DNA from: Photobacterium angustum
GTDB taxonomy: Bacteria > Pseudomonadota > Gammaproteobacteria > Enterobacterales > Vibrionaceae
Assembly: GCF_002954615.1 (NCBI RefSeq)
Contig: NZ_MSCJ01000001.1
Location: forward strand, 1,426,001-1,490,000
Length of the DNA stretch: 64,000 nt
Reading direction: 5' to 3'
A model generated the notes under the pieces. The model was not told the DNA's origin. It saw only the letters and a list, made by a program, of their open reading frames with translations, and ran no database searches. The position numbers were made by a program, and so were the translations under genes. Positions 44,157-53,134 of this stretch are shown one piece after another. The stretch's first letter is position 1. Each line of letters opens with the position of its first letter.

Positions 44157-45242
44157 TTGGAACTGCTTCAACTAGATGATTTTTTAGGTAAACCGCTTCG
44201 TTTAGAAGGTTCACTTGCAGGCTGGCAACAGTTGTTCTGGGACAACACGCTAGTTTCACAAAAAGATGCTTCAGCATCAGACGATAATGAGTTTCACCAC
44301 CAATTCGCACTTCAAAATGGCGATGAAACCATTGAATGCCAGCTATCAGGCAACCTTTCATGGCAACCTTTTTTGATCAGTTACCAAGCGCAAGTGAATA
44401 ACCAAGTTATCGCGCAGGGTGAGCGCAACGAAAAAGATATAGAGCGCCAAACCCCACATACACCGATTGTTGCTGAAAGAAAATTTAGTTTAATTGGTCT
44501 AGTTTCACTCGGTATGAAGGCTCTAAAAAGCGCTAAGCTGATCAAAGTGGTATTAGCTTCAGCCAGTCTTGCTGCCTATTCTTGGCTTTTTTCATTTAAG
44601 TTTGCTTTAGCACTTATCGCTTGTTTAGTTTTTCATGAATACGGTCACGTCCGTGCCATGAAATATTTTGGTATGAAAACCAAAGGCATTTATCTTGTCC
44701 CATTCCTTGGTGGTCTTGCGCTAAGTGATGAAAAAATAAATACTCGTTGGCAAGATGTGGTTATCTCAATTATGGGGCCACTCTTTGGTTTGATCATGTC
44801 TTTGATCTGTATGGTTGCCTATTGGATCACTGGCGAGATGTTCTTTGCAGGTCTTGCGGTATTTAATGCTTTACTGAATTTATTCAATCTACTGCCTATT
44901 TTACCGTTAGATGGTGGGCATGTTCTGAAAAGTATCAGCTTTTCTATGAACAGTAAGCTTGGCATTATTCTGTGTGCAGGTGCGGCTATTGGTGGTGTCA
45001 TTCTCAGCTATAAACTAGGGTTAACCCTCTTTGGTTTTTTACTTATCATGGGCTGTATTGAAATTATTTTTGAGTGGAAGCAGCGTCATCATAGTCATTT
45101 GCTACCACTTGATCGCTATGGACAGATTTTCTCTTTTGTATGGTATGTCGGTCTTGTTTCCTCACTAATGGCAATTATTTGGTACTTTGCAAGCATGGGC
45201 GATACCTTGCTGAGCTTGCCATTGCAGATTCTAGGCACCTAA
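44157..45242 (+). CDS. M50-family (site-2-protease-like) intramembrane metalloprotease, TTG start
   Basis: A 361-residue membrane protein. The zinc-binding HEYGH motif lies in a membrane helix (CLVFHEYGHVRAMKYFG, about residue 161) and the third ligand in LPILPLDGGHVL (about residue 250). About seven helices in total. The first 115 residues are a soluble domain I do not recognise. No PDZ domain, unlike RseP. TTG at 44157 is the only start near ACAGGT; the next in-frame ATG would remove the soluble domain. Substrate unknown. Confidence 0.85.
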   Translation: MELLQLDDFLGKPLRLEGSLAGWQQLFWDNTLVSQKDASASDDNEFHHQFALQNGDETIECQLSGNLSWQPFLISYQAQVNNQVIAQGERNEKDIERQTPHTPIVAERKFSLIGLVSLGMKALKSAKLIKVVLASASLAAYSWLFSFKFALALIACLVFHEYGHVRAMKYFGMKTKGIYLVPFLGGLALSDEKINTRWQDVVISIMGPLFGLIMSLICMVAYWITGEMFFAGLAVFNALLNLFNLLPILPLDGGHVLKSISFSMNSKLGIILCAGAAIGGVILSYKLGLTLFGFLLIMGCIEIIFEWKQRHHSHLLPLDRYGQIFSFVWYVGLVSSLMAIIWYFASMGDTLLSLPLQILGT

Positions 45243-45269
45243 TAGATTTTCCTAAGCGATAGATACAAT

Positions 45270-45294
45270 AAAGGGACGAATTATCGTCCCTTTA
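45270..45294. terminator. Bidirectional terminator
   Basis: AAAGGGACGA / TCGTCCCTTT with loop ATTA; between convergent genes. Confidence 0.85.
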
Positions 45295-45321
45295 TCTTTC
45301 CTAACGGATACAAGCAAGCTA

Positions 45322-45678
45322 TTACTTTTTGCCTTTTTCCATCATTGCTTTTAAATCTGCAAATGGGTTGAACGTAGCAGCTTCATGCTCATTTTCGCCA
45401 GCACGGATCACACTACTTTGACCGTTATCCGCATCAGTGTATTTCTCATGCTCATGATCGTGACAGAACAAACAAAGTAGTTCCCAGTTACTGCCATCTT
45501 CTGGATTATTAGTATGATCATGATCTACGTGGTGAACGGTTAATTCACGCAGATTTGAATATACAAATTCACGAGAACAACGACCACATACCCACGGGTA
45601 AATTTTTAATGCTTTTTCACGGTAACCCGCTTCTTTACGCGCATAAGCGGCACTGGTGCCGTAGAAATCAGATGACAT
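45322..45678 (-). CDS. yajD: YajD family HNH nuclease
   Basis: 118 residues. Two zinc-binding pairs (CGRCSREF and CLFCHDHEHEK) frame the HNH core (TVHHVDHDHTNNPEDGSNWELLC), where His-His-Asn positions are intact. Family of putative HNH endonucleases present in many gammaproteobacteria; the physiological role is unclear. Alone, convergent with the M50 protease gene. Confidence 0.92.
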   Translation of the reverse strand: MSSDFYGTSAAYARKEAGYREKALKIYPWVCGRCSREFVYSNLRELTVHHVDHDHTNNPEDGSNWELLCLFCHDHEHEKYTDADNGQSSVIRAGENEHEAATFNPFADLKAMMEKGKK

Positions 45679-46112
45679 ATCTTGACCTATTTTCTAACAC
45701 AACAGCCCATACACTTAAGAGCTATCATGCTTTAGTACTAATTTTGCTGTATTGAACCACCACCAAAGTGGTTATATCAAGCAATTATTTTAAGATTAAT
45801 GACCTTGTTATCGGAATTTAAACCATACCTTTTTAATACAATCAGTTAGCTTGAAAACGTCACCTTGCATCCCCATTTTAGCTACATGTCAGATCATCGA
45901 TGTGTCAAATACGCTAAATACACTAGTATTTAACGTAATATATTGATTGCAAATTAGGCTAAGAGACCGTTTGTTCAGGCTTTTAAGCAAAAAAACACGC
46001 TCTTATAGGCATCTTTTGCATACGTCTATGTTAATATTCGACTAATTATTTGAAGCTGATTCACACTTAATATTTAACCGAATCGCCCTTTAACCGCTAA
46101 GAGTAAACAAAT
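45679..46112. other. Intergenic region upstream of the DUF2760-Hsp70 cluster, with a palindrome
   Basis: Contains ACGCTAAATAC (45911-45921) and GTATTTAACGT (45926-45936), an almost perfect operator-like palindrome about 180 bases before the DUF2760 start. No ORF of note. Confidence 0.5.
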
Positions 46113-46802
46113 ATGGCTTTTGATTTTTCTAAGATGCACGTTGATTTGTCGGCTGTGCCAACTACTATCGACATGGGTCACGCATGGTTAGGCGCTCTAG
46201 TTCTAATTCTATTGGTTATGTACCTAACGAAAAAAGGTAAGCCAGTCGAAGTTGAAAAGATTATCGAAAAAGAAATCGAAGTAGAGAAAATCGTCGAAGT
46301 TGAAAAACCGGTTGAGAAAATCGTTGAGAAGATTATCGAAAAACCCGTCGAAAAAATTGTCGAAGTTGAAAAAGTTGTTGAAAAAATCGTTGAGGTTGAA
46401 GTTGAACCTAAGCTAAAAACATCGACGCCTGATGCTGCATTGCAACTTCTTTCTCTGCTTCAACAAGAAGCTCGCTTTATCGACTTCATGCAAGAAGATC
46501 TTAAAGGCTATGCTGACGCAGATATCGGTGCCGCAGCACGTGTTATTCATGAAGGCGGTCATAAAGTATTAAATGAATACTTCAGTTTTGCGCCAGTTCG
46601 CACTGAAGAAGAAGAGACACGTATTACCCTACCACAAGGCTTCAACGCATCTGAAGTTCGCCTAACAGGTAATGTGGTTGGTGAAGCACCATTTAACGGA
46701 ACTTTGATCCACCGTGGCTGGAAAGTAACAGAAGTTAAATTGCCTAAATTGGCAGAAGGCCACGATGCACATATCATCGCAGCCGCTGAGGTAGAATTAT
46801 AA
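46113..46802 (+). CDS. DUF2760 protein, membrane anchored, with EK(I/V)VEK repeats
   Basis: 229 residues. A membrane helix (about residues 24-40, WLGALVLILLVMYLT) is followed by a low-complexity charged stretch of VEKIVEVEKPVEK-type repeats (about 46-105), probably a rigid or coiled stalk, then the DUF2760 domain (about 110-229) with LQLLSLLQQEARFIDFMQED and AARVIHEGG. Its stop overlaps the Hsp70 start (TAATG), so the two are translationally coupled. It probably anchors or recruits the Hsp70 to the membrane; the exact role is unknown. Confidence 0.85.
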   Translation: MAFDFSKMHVDLSAVPTTIDMGHAWLGALVLILLVMYLTKKGKPVEVEKIIEKEIEVEKIVEVEKPVEKIVEKIIEKPVEKIVEVEKVVEKIVEVEVEPKLKTSTPDAALQLLSLLQQEARFIDFMQEDLKGYADADIGAAARVIHEGGHKVLNEYFSFAPVRTEEEETRITLPQGFNASEVRLTGNVVGEAPFNGTLIHRGWKVTEVKLPKLAEGHDAHIIAAAEVEL

Positions 46803-48637
46803 TGCAAGACACACAACAACACCGTTACAGCGTTGGTATCGATTTAGGTACAACACACTGCGTACTTTCTTATGTTGATCTTCAAGATGAGAATGCTGAT
46901 GTAACGGTTATGCCTATCCCACAATTAACTAATCCGGGTAATGTGGAAGAAAAGAACCAGCTCCCATCATTCATGTATCAAGCACATGAATCTGAACTGG
47001 CTGAAGGTGATACTGCACTTCCTTGGAATGCAAAACCGAATGCGATTGTGGGTGCAATGGCACGTTCATTAGGCAGTAAGACTCCTATCCGTCTTATCTC
47101 TAGTGCGAAAAGCTGGCTATGTCACGGCGGCGTAAACCGTCGCGATGCATTTTTGCCATTGAATAGCCCTGAAGAAGTGATCAAAGTATCACCTCTTGAA
47201 GCCACACAACAATATCTTGAGCACATGGCTGATGCATGGAACTTCCAGCATCCTGAAACGCCTATTTTTGATCAAGACGTAACGATTACTGTACCTGCTT
47301 CGTTTGATCCAGCAGCGCGTGATTTAACCGCAGAAGCAGCACGTAATGTTGGCTTTAAGCACCTTACATTGCTTGAAGAACCACAAGCGGCAGTATATAG
47401 CTGGATTAAAAACAACGATGAAAGCTGGCGTGATCAAGTATCCGTTGGTGATATCATCCTCGTGGTTGATATCGGTGGTGGTACAACAGATTTATCGTTA
47501 GTCGCTGTAACTGAAGAAGACGGCAACCTTACTCTGAATCGTGTTGCTGTTGGCGATCATATCCTGCTGGGTGGCGACAACATGGACTTAGCTCTGGCTT
47601 ATCGTTTAAAGATGAAGCTAGCGCAAGAAGGCAAACAGTTACAACCTTGGCAAGTATTGGCGATTACGCATGCATGTCGTGATGCTAAAGAAGCATTACT
47701 TAATGATGCTGAATTACAAGCAATGCCAATTGTTGTTCCTAGTCGTGGTTCTAAACTACTTGGCGGCACACTTCAAACTGAACTGACTCAAGAAGAAGTA
47801 CAACAGACACTTGTTGAAGGTTTCTTCCCACAAACATCTGTTGAAGAGCACCCAGTTCAAGCAGCACGCGGCGCATTAACCCAAATGGGCTTACCTTACG
47901 CACAAGATGCGGCGGTATCTCGCCATGTAGCAAGTTTCCTTAGCCGTCAAAGCCAAGCGGTTGATGAGCTTTTTGAGCAATTTGAACAAATGCATGACGG
48001 CTTCATCCGTCCTACTGCAATTTTGTTCAACGGTGGTGTTTTAAAATCTAACCTATTATCTGATCGCCTACTAGGTATCATTAATAGTTGGTTAACTACA
48101 GGTGGTTCAGAGCCAGCTAAATTACTTCAAGGTTTAGATCTTGATTTAGCTGTTGCAAGCGGCGCGTCCTACTACGGCTCAGTTCGCCAAGGTAAAGGCG
48201 TTCGTATCCGTGGCGGTATCGCAAGTAGCTACTATGTCGGCATTGAAAGTGCTATGCCTGCAATCCCAGGCATGGAGCCGCCACTTGAAGCGCTATGTGT
48301 CGCACCATTTGGTATGGAAGAAGGCTCTCAAGCTAACGTACCAAGCCAAGAGTTTGGCTTAATCATCGGCCAACCAGTACAGTTCAAGTTCTTCGGTTCT
48401 ACAGTACGCCGTGATGATGTTGCTGGTACTCATCTTGATTGGTGGCAACCTGAAGAGATGGAAGAATTACCATCTATTCAAATGACACTACCAGTATCTG
48501 ATGGTCGTACCGTAGGTGAAGTGGTTCCTGTTAAGCTAGCATCACGCGTAACAGAATTAGGGACACTTTGTCTTGAAGCAATTTCGACTGATAACGGTCA
48601 GAAATGGCAAGTAGAATTCGACGTTCGCGAAAGCTAA
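46802..48637 (+). CDS. Atypical Hsp70 family ATPase, coupled to DUF2760
   Basis: 611 residues with the actin/Hsp70 nucleotide-binding fold: phosphate-1 VGIDLGTTHCVLSYVD, EEPQAAVYSWI, phosphate-2 VVDIGGGTTDLSLV and LFNGGVLKSN. The C-terminal 150 residues do not look like a canonical DnaK substrate-binding domain. Related to YegD-type proteins rather than DnaK/HscA. It shares TAATG with the DUF2760 gene and is followed by a terminator, then by a second Hsp70 gene. Confidence 0.92.
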   Translation: MQDTQQHRYSVGIDLGTTHCVLSYVDLQDENADVTVMPIPQLTNPGNVEEKNQLPSFMYQAHESELAEGDTALPWNAKPNAIVGAMARSLGSKTPIRLISSAKSWLCHGGVNRRDAFLPLNSPEEVIKVSPLEATQQYLEHMADAWNFQHPETPIFDQDVTITVPASFDPAARDLTAEAARNVGFKHLTLLEEPQAAVYSWIKNNDESWRDQVSVGDIILVVDIGGGTTDLSLVAVTEEDGNLTLNRVAVGDHILLGGDNMDLALAYRLKMKLAQEGKQLQPWQVLAITHACRDAKEALLNDAELQAMPIVVPSRGSKLLGGTLQTELTQEEVQQTLVEGFFPQTSVEEHPVQAARGALTQMGLPYAQDAAVSRHVASFLSRQSQAVDELFEQFEQMHDGFIRPTAILFNGGVLKSNLLSDRLLGIINSWLTTGGSEPAKLLQGLDLDLAVASGASYYGSVRQGKGVRIRGGIASSYYVGIESAMPAIPGMEPPLEALCVAPFGMEEGSQANVPSQEFGLIIGQPVQFKFFGSTVRRDDVAGTHLDWWQPEEMEELPSIQMTLPVSDGRTVGEVVPVKLASRVTELGTLCLEAISTDNGQKWQVEFDVRES

Positions 48638-48647
48638 TATCGAACTA

Positions 48648-48674
48648 ACGGCGCATCTTTTGATGCGCCGTTTA
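48648..48674 (+). terminator. Intrinsic terminator between the two Hsp70 genes
   Basis: ACGGCGCATC / GATGCGCCGT with loop TTTT, then TTATC. T-run is weak, so read-through is possible. Confidence 0.75.
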
Positions 48675-48788
48675 TCTATATACATACTTGTGGGTTTATA
48701 GTTATAACAATACACAATCATCTACCTTCTGTAGGGCTTTCATTTATTCCCACTTGTCTATTTTCCTATTTTACTTTGTGGAGTCGTC

Positions 48789-51641
48789 ATGCCTTCATCT
48801 TCCCCTCGCTATTTAGTCGGTATCGACCTAGGGACAACGCACACCGTTGTAGCTTACGCTGAAATTACAGATGATCTTGAAAATAGCCCAATGCATATTT
48901 TCAATATCGATCAACTCATTGCACCGGGCGAAGTCGCTCGTAAACCTCTACTGCCCTCTTTCCGTTATCACCCCGCTCAAGGTGAAATGGATGCTACGCA
49001 ACTAGTCTTACCATGGAACCCTGAACCGGTTAACGGCGAAATTGATACCGTGATCATTGGTGAATTAGCGCGTGAGCTGGGTGCAAAAGTTGAAGGTCGC
49101 CAAGTGGTGAGTGCTAAGAGCTGGCTATCTCATCCCAACGTTGATCGTAACGAAGCTATTTTACCTTGGTCATCAACCGCATCTAAATCAGATGTTAAGA
49201 AAGTTTCTCCTGTCATTGCTAGTGCCAGTTACTTAAACCATGTTCGTCAATCATGGGATTATCACCATAAGAATGCCAAGCTTGCCGATCAAGAAGTAGT
49301 GATAACTGTGCCTGCATCATTTGATGAAGCCGCACGTGCGTTAACACTACAAGCAGCAGAGTTAGCTGGATTAAAAAAAGTCTTACTGCTAGAAGAGCCG
49401 CAAGCAGTATGTTACGACTGGTACGCGCAAAATAAAGATAACGCTGATGAATTATTAAAAGACATACCACTCTTAATGGTATGTGACGTAGGTGGTGGTA
49501 CAACCGATTTAAGCTTAATAAAAGTCGGTAGCAAAGATAATAAACTAACCCTTGATCGTATAGGTGTTGGCGATCACTTAATGCTTGGTGGTGATAACCT
49601 TGATTTATCCCTTGCTCATGTTGCCGAGCAGCGTCTGAACGGTGAATCAAACAAACTCAGTCAATCTGCTTTATCAAAGCTTATCCAGCAAACACGTAAA
49701 GTGAAAGAAAGCTTATTATCAGGTAATGCGCCAGATACAGCAAAAGTGACTATGCTTGGTAGCGGCTCACGATTGATTGGTGGTGCCAAAAGTATTGAGT
49801 TAAATCGTGACGAAGTGCATCGCATTGCGCTTGACGGTTTCTTCCCTATGACAGCATACAGCGAGCAACCAAGCCAACGTCAAGCTGCGATGGTCGAATT
49901 TGGTCTACCCTATGCGGCAGATCCTGCTATTAGTAAACATATTGCACAATTTATCGATCTTCACGATCATGTTTGTCGTGATGCTTTTAGCGAAAACGGC
50001 ATTACTATAAGTGCGGATCAACCCGCGATCCCTGTTGCAGTTCTGCTTAATGGCGGTGTCTTTAACAGCCCATTACTGACAGAACGCACACTTAGCGTAA
50101 TTTCATCATGGCGCGACGATAACAATATTACAGAGCTTAAAAACCTACACCCCGATCTTGCGGTTGCATTTGGTGCTGTTGCTTATGCCAAAGCACGTCA
50201 TGGCGCACAGCTAAAAATTGGCGGTGGCTCTGCCCGTTCTTTCTTCCTTGTTATTGGCCAAAATAAAGATGTTAAGCAAGGTATTTGTTTACTACCTAAA
50301 GGTATTGAAGAAAGCACTGAAGTGAATTTAACCCATCGTAAGTTTGCTTTAACTTTGGGTGAACCCGTACGCTTTAATCTTGTTTCTACTACCGATGAGA
50401 AATACTCAGAAGTCGGTGAACTGGTTGATATTATCGGTGATGGTTTTGTTACTTTACCGCCGTTTATTGCGACTCTTGATAGTGAAAGAGATCGTAGTGA
50501 ATTAGCAGCAAACCAGAAAGATCGTGAAGAGGTAACCTTAGCATGTCAGCTAACTGAAGTCGGCACGCTTCAGATCGAAGCGGTTAGCATTGCGGATCCC
50601 CAAAAACGCTGGAAAGTTGAATTTGCGGTCCGAAAAGATCTCGCGAAATTACATCGTGGTGATGTCGACAGCACCCTTGCTGAAAGTGAGCTTCCTCCAC
50701 GAATGAATGACGCCATTGATGCTATCAAAAAAGTTTATGGTGGTAGCAAGAATAGCGATAACAGTAAAGCGGCGAAAACGTTGCGTAACGATCTGGATAA
50801 AATGCTGGGAAAACGTGATAACTGGGAAACCCCATGTTTACGTGAATTAGCAAACGCTCTGTTAGAAAGTAAAAAGCGTCGACGTCGTTCAGATCTTCAT
50901 GAGCGTAACTGGTTAAAACTTATAGGCTTTACCATGCGTCCAGGCTTTGGCTACCCTGCCGATGATTTCCGCATGAATGAAATTTGGGCGTTGTACCAGC
51001 AAGGTATTCAATTTGAATCTAATACCCAAACTTGGTGTGACTGGTGGACCTTCTGGCGTCGTGTTGCCGGTGGTTTAACCCAAGAGCAACAATTAGTGAT
51101 CTACAAAGACATTGCTAAATACATCACTCCTGGTGCAAGTCGTAATGCCAAACTGAATAAAGAACTTCAAGAACGTAGTTATGAAGACATGGTTCGTTTA
51201 GCCGCTTCGCTTGAACATTTGCCCTTTGACAAAAAACTTCAGCTTATTGAGTGGCTATTTGGGCGCTTACAGAAAGCTCAATACGCACAAGCACATTGGT
51301 GGGCGATTGGCCGTATTGCTACACGTACGCCTTTCTATGGTTCAACTCATAATCTTCTATCGGCAGAACATATCTCATTCTGTTTACCAGAGTTGATGGA
51401 TTATGATTGGCGTAAAGAACCCTATATTGGCTTTGCGGCTGTTATGATGACACGTAAAACAGGTGATCGTAACTTAGATATTAATGATGATTTACGACAG
51501 CAAGTTATTGAGAAGCTTAAAGCAAGTCGTGCACCTGAAAGCTGGATTGAAATGGTATCAGAAATTAAAATATTAACTGAAGATGAAACCAAACGCGTCT
51601 TTGGTGATGCTTTACCCAATGGTTTAAGGTTAATTGGCTAA
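48789..51641 (+). CDS. Large atypical Hsp70 protein with a DUF3731-type C-terminal region
   Basis: 950 residues. The N-terminal ~600 resemble the neighbouring Hsp70 (VGIDLGTTHTVVAYAE, EEPQAVCYDWY, VCDVGGGTTDLSLIK, LLNGGVFNSP). The remaining ~330 form an extra helical region rich in Trp and Arg (RRRRSDLHERNWLKLIGFTMRPGFGYP, WCDWWTFWRRVAGGL, AHWWAIGRIATRTPFYGS), which I take as DUF3731. GGAG precedes the ATG. Together with the DUF2760 protein and smaller Hsp70 it forms a conserved but uncharacterised set; no dedicated GrpE is nearby and the closest J protein is at 39741. Confidence 0.9.
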   Translation: MPSSSPRYLVGIDLGTTHTVVAYAEITDDLENSPMHIFNIDQLIAPGEVARKPLLPSFRYHPAQGEMDATQLVLPWNPEPVNGEIDTVIIGELARELGAKVEGRQVVSAKSWLSHPNVDRNEAILPWSSTASKSDVKKVSPVIASASYLNHVRQSWDYHHKNAKLADQEVVITVPASFDEAARALTLQAAELAGLKKVLLLEEPQAVCYDWYAQNKDNADELLKDIPLLMVCDVGGGTTDLSLIKVGSKDNKLTLDRIGVGDHLMLGGDNLDLSLAHVAEQRLNGESNKLSQSALSKLIQQTRKVKESLLSGNAPDTAKVTMLGSGSRLIGGAKSIELNRDEVHRIALDGFFPMTAYSEQPSQRQAAMVEFGLPYAADPAISKHIAQFIDLHDHVCRDAFSENGITISADQPAIPVAVLLNGGVFNSPLLTERTLSVISSWRDDNNITELKNLHPDLAVAFGAVAYAKARHGAQLKIGGGSARSFFLVIGQNKDVKQGICLLPKGIEESTEVNLTHRKFALTLGEPVRFNLVSTTDEKYSEVGELVDIIGDGFVTLPPFIATLDSERDRSELAANQKDREEVTLACQLTEVGTLQIEAVSIADPQKRWKVEFAVRKDLAKLHRGDVDSTLAESELPPRMNDAIDAIKKVYGGSKNSDNSKAAKTLRNDLDKMLGKRDNWETPCLRELANALLESKKRRRRSDLHERNWLKLIGFTMRPGFGYPADDFRMNEIWALYQQGIQFESNTQTWCDWWTFWRRVAGGLTQEQQLVIYKDIAKYITPGASRNAKLNKELQERSYEDMVRLAASLEHLPFDKKLQLIEWLFGRLQKAQYAQAHWWAIGRIATRTPFYGSTHNLLSAEHISFCLPELMDYDWRKEPYIGFAAVMMTRKTGDRNLDINDDLRQQVIEKLKASRAPESWIEMVSEIKILTEDETKRVFGDALPNGLRLIG

Positions 51642-51675
51642 TCTACTCATTAGTAAAATTGAACCTTAGTTTTAA

Positions 51676-51709
51676 TTAAAAGGATGAGTTTTTTACTCAT
51701 CCTTTTAAT
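51676..51709 (+). terminator. Intrinsic terminator of the Hsp70 cluster
   Basis: TTAAAAGGATGAGT / ACTCATCCTTTTAA with a T-rich 5-base loop. Confidence 0.88.
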
Positions 51710-51970
51710 CATTTTTGAAATATAACATCTGTTTTTTATTACTTATTCGTTGATAAATATAAATAAACAAAGAGAATCCATTAAAATTCTGAATCAATAT
51801 CTACTTTTAATAACGAAAGCCTAACCTATTAATCTTCTGTTAAGGTTAATCTTGTTATTGTCTTATTAACAGCATTTGTTTGCTTGTTTTATTAACAAGT
51901 AAAGCTTATTGAGGTCTGCTTTTAGCCCCTCAATAAAGACATTTAAATATATAGAAGAGTAGAAGTCGCT
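51710..51970 (+). promoter_or_regulatory. Leader region with a hairpin before the KorA-like gene
   Basis: A hairpin TTATTGAGG ... CCTCAATAA lies at about 51908-51936, 35 bases before the ATG and without a T-run. It could be an operator or a leader structure. The rest is AT-rich. Confidence 0.4.
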
Positions 51971-52174
51971 ATGAATAATTCTCAATTCCACATCATCGCA
52001 CAACGTATTTTTAAGTCTGAAAATCAACGTGTTGCTGTAGCTGCCGTTGTTTTTGATGGCCTATCAAGCTATGAGGCTGAAAAACGTTACGAACTTCCTA
52101 AAGGCACATTATCACGTAACGTGCGCAAATATAAAAATGAAGTAAAGTACATTGAATCTGTAACAGCAGCTTAA
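51971..52174 (+). CDS. Small HTH protein, KorA/TrfB-like
   Basis: 67 residues. SENQRVAVAAVVFDGLSSYEAEKRYELPKGTLSRNVRKYKNE fits a helix-turn-helix, and the arrangement (an activity-linked first helix, then xAExxxxxxxGTLSRxVxxY) resembles KorA/TrfB repressors known from plasmids. AGAG sits about 10 bases before the ATG. Alone and terminated, so its targets, possibly including itself, are unknown. Confidence 0.6.
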   Translation: MNNSQFHIIAQRIFKSENQRVAVAAVVFDGLSSYEAEKRYELPKGTLSRNVRKYKNEVKYIESVTAA

Positions 52175-52259
52175 TCTGCATTATAGAAATAATAAGCTTT
52201 CCCATACATATGTCTGTATAGATAAAAAAACAAACGAAAGCTTAATACCGGTGAGTATA

Positions 52260-52289
52260 AAAAAGGAGAGTATCAACTCTCCTTTTTTA
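52260..52289. terminator. Bidirectional terminator
   Basis: AAAAGGAGAG / CTCTCCTTTT with loop TATCAA; between convergent genes. Confidence 0.9.
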
Positions 52290-52300
52290 TTGCTCACTCT

Positions 52301-53134
52301 TTATTTACCGGATCTAAATCTGACAGTAAGAACAAAGAAACTAACCGCAATAATGAATAATCCCATTAATGTTGGGGTACCTATTGCCAATAATGTTCCC
52401 CATGGATGATCACTCATTAATATATTAATTGACAGATTGTTGACTTGACTTATCCAATCACCAATGGCTGTTGAATTAAAAACAATAGATCCCATTATTT
52501 TAATAAGTATGATAATCACAAATATTGTAATTAAGGGATGTTCATTAAATTGAGAAATAAAGAATATAATACAAGCGACAGGCAATAACGCTAAACTCAT
52601 GGCTGCCATTGTCGATATAAATTCAACATAATGCTGACCCAATGCCACAAGATTAACTGAGTAATCCGCTAATAAACTTTGTGGAATAAACCATTGTCCG
52701 ACAAACCAAACGGTTAGATCAGCAAACAACAATAAGAAAGAAGCAATGATCGGTATAATAACTAAGGCAAAAACAAGTTTGACAGCTATCGCTTTAGCAT
52801 CCGTCACCGGCATTGAATGCCAAAAAGCTAAACTGCCCTCTTTTCTCTCTTTCGACAATGTTCTTGCTGTATAGGTAAAAAAGCAAACTAACGTCACCAA
52901 CCCTGCCAGCATAAAATTAATTACCCCAACAATACCCGCAAATGAATCGCTATCAGTAAAATTTGGCGACCAATTTTCAAGCCCAGATGTTTGCACATTA
53001 AATGATAAATTGTGGCTATTACTTATAATTAATACGATGCAAATAATCGAAAAAGCAGCAAGAAACAGTGGCAAACGAGTGACAAGCTTATGCTCAAGCA
53101 ATTCTTTAGTTAACAATGCTTTTATTGGGTTCAT
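52301..53134 (-). CDS. ABC-2 type transporter permease
   Basis: 277 residues with six predicted helices (LFLAAFSIICIVLIISNS, GVINFMLAGLVTLVCFFTY, LVFALVIIPIIASFLLLFAD and others) and the cytoplasmic LSKERKEGSLAFWHSMPVTD segment typical of ABC-2 permeases. Its ATG overlaps the ATPase stop by four bases (53131-53134), so both are made together. Likely function is export or resistance; substrate unknown. Confidence 0.87.
   Translation of the reverse strand: MNPIKALLTKELLEHKLVTRLPLFLAAFSIICIVLIISNSHNLSFNVQTSGLENWSPNFTDSDSFAGIVGVINFMLAGLVTLVCFFTYTARTLSKERKEGSLAFWHSMPVTDAKAIAVKLVFALVIIPIIASFLLLFADLTVWFVGQWFIPQSLLADYSVNLVALGQHYVEFISTMAAMSLALLPVACIIFFISQFNEHPLITIFVIIILIKIMGSIVFNSTAIGDWISQVNNLSINILMSDHPWGTLLAIGTPTLMGLFIIAVSFFVLTVRFRSGK

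Noticed and set aside
46240..46415. Short-period repeats resembling a CRISPR or tandem array
   Set aside because: They are codons for EK(I/V)VEK repeats inside the DUF2760 gene, with no spacer-repeat structure.
51908..51936. Terminator in the leader of the KorA-like gene
   Set aside because: The stem TTATTGAGG / CCTCAATAA is not followed by a T-run on either strand.
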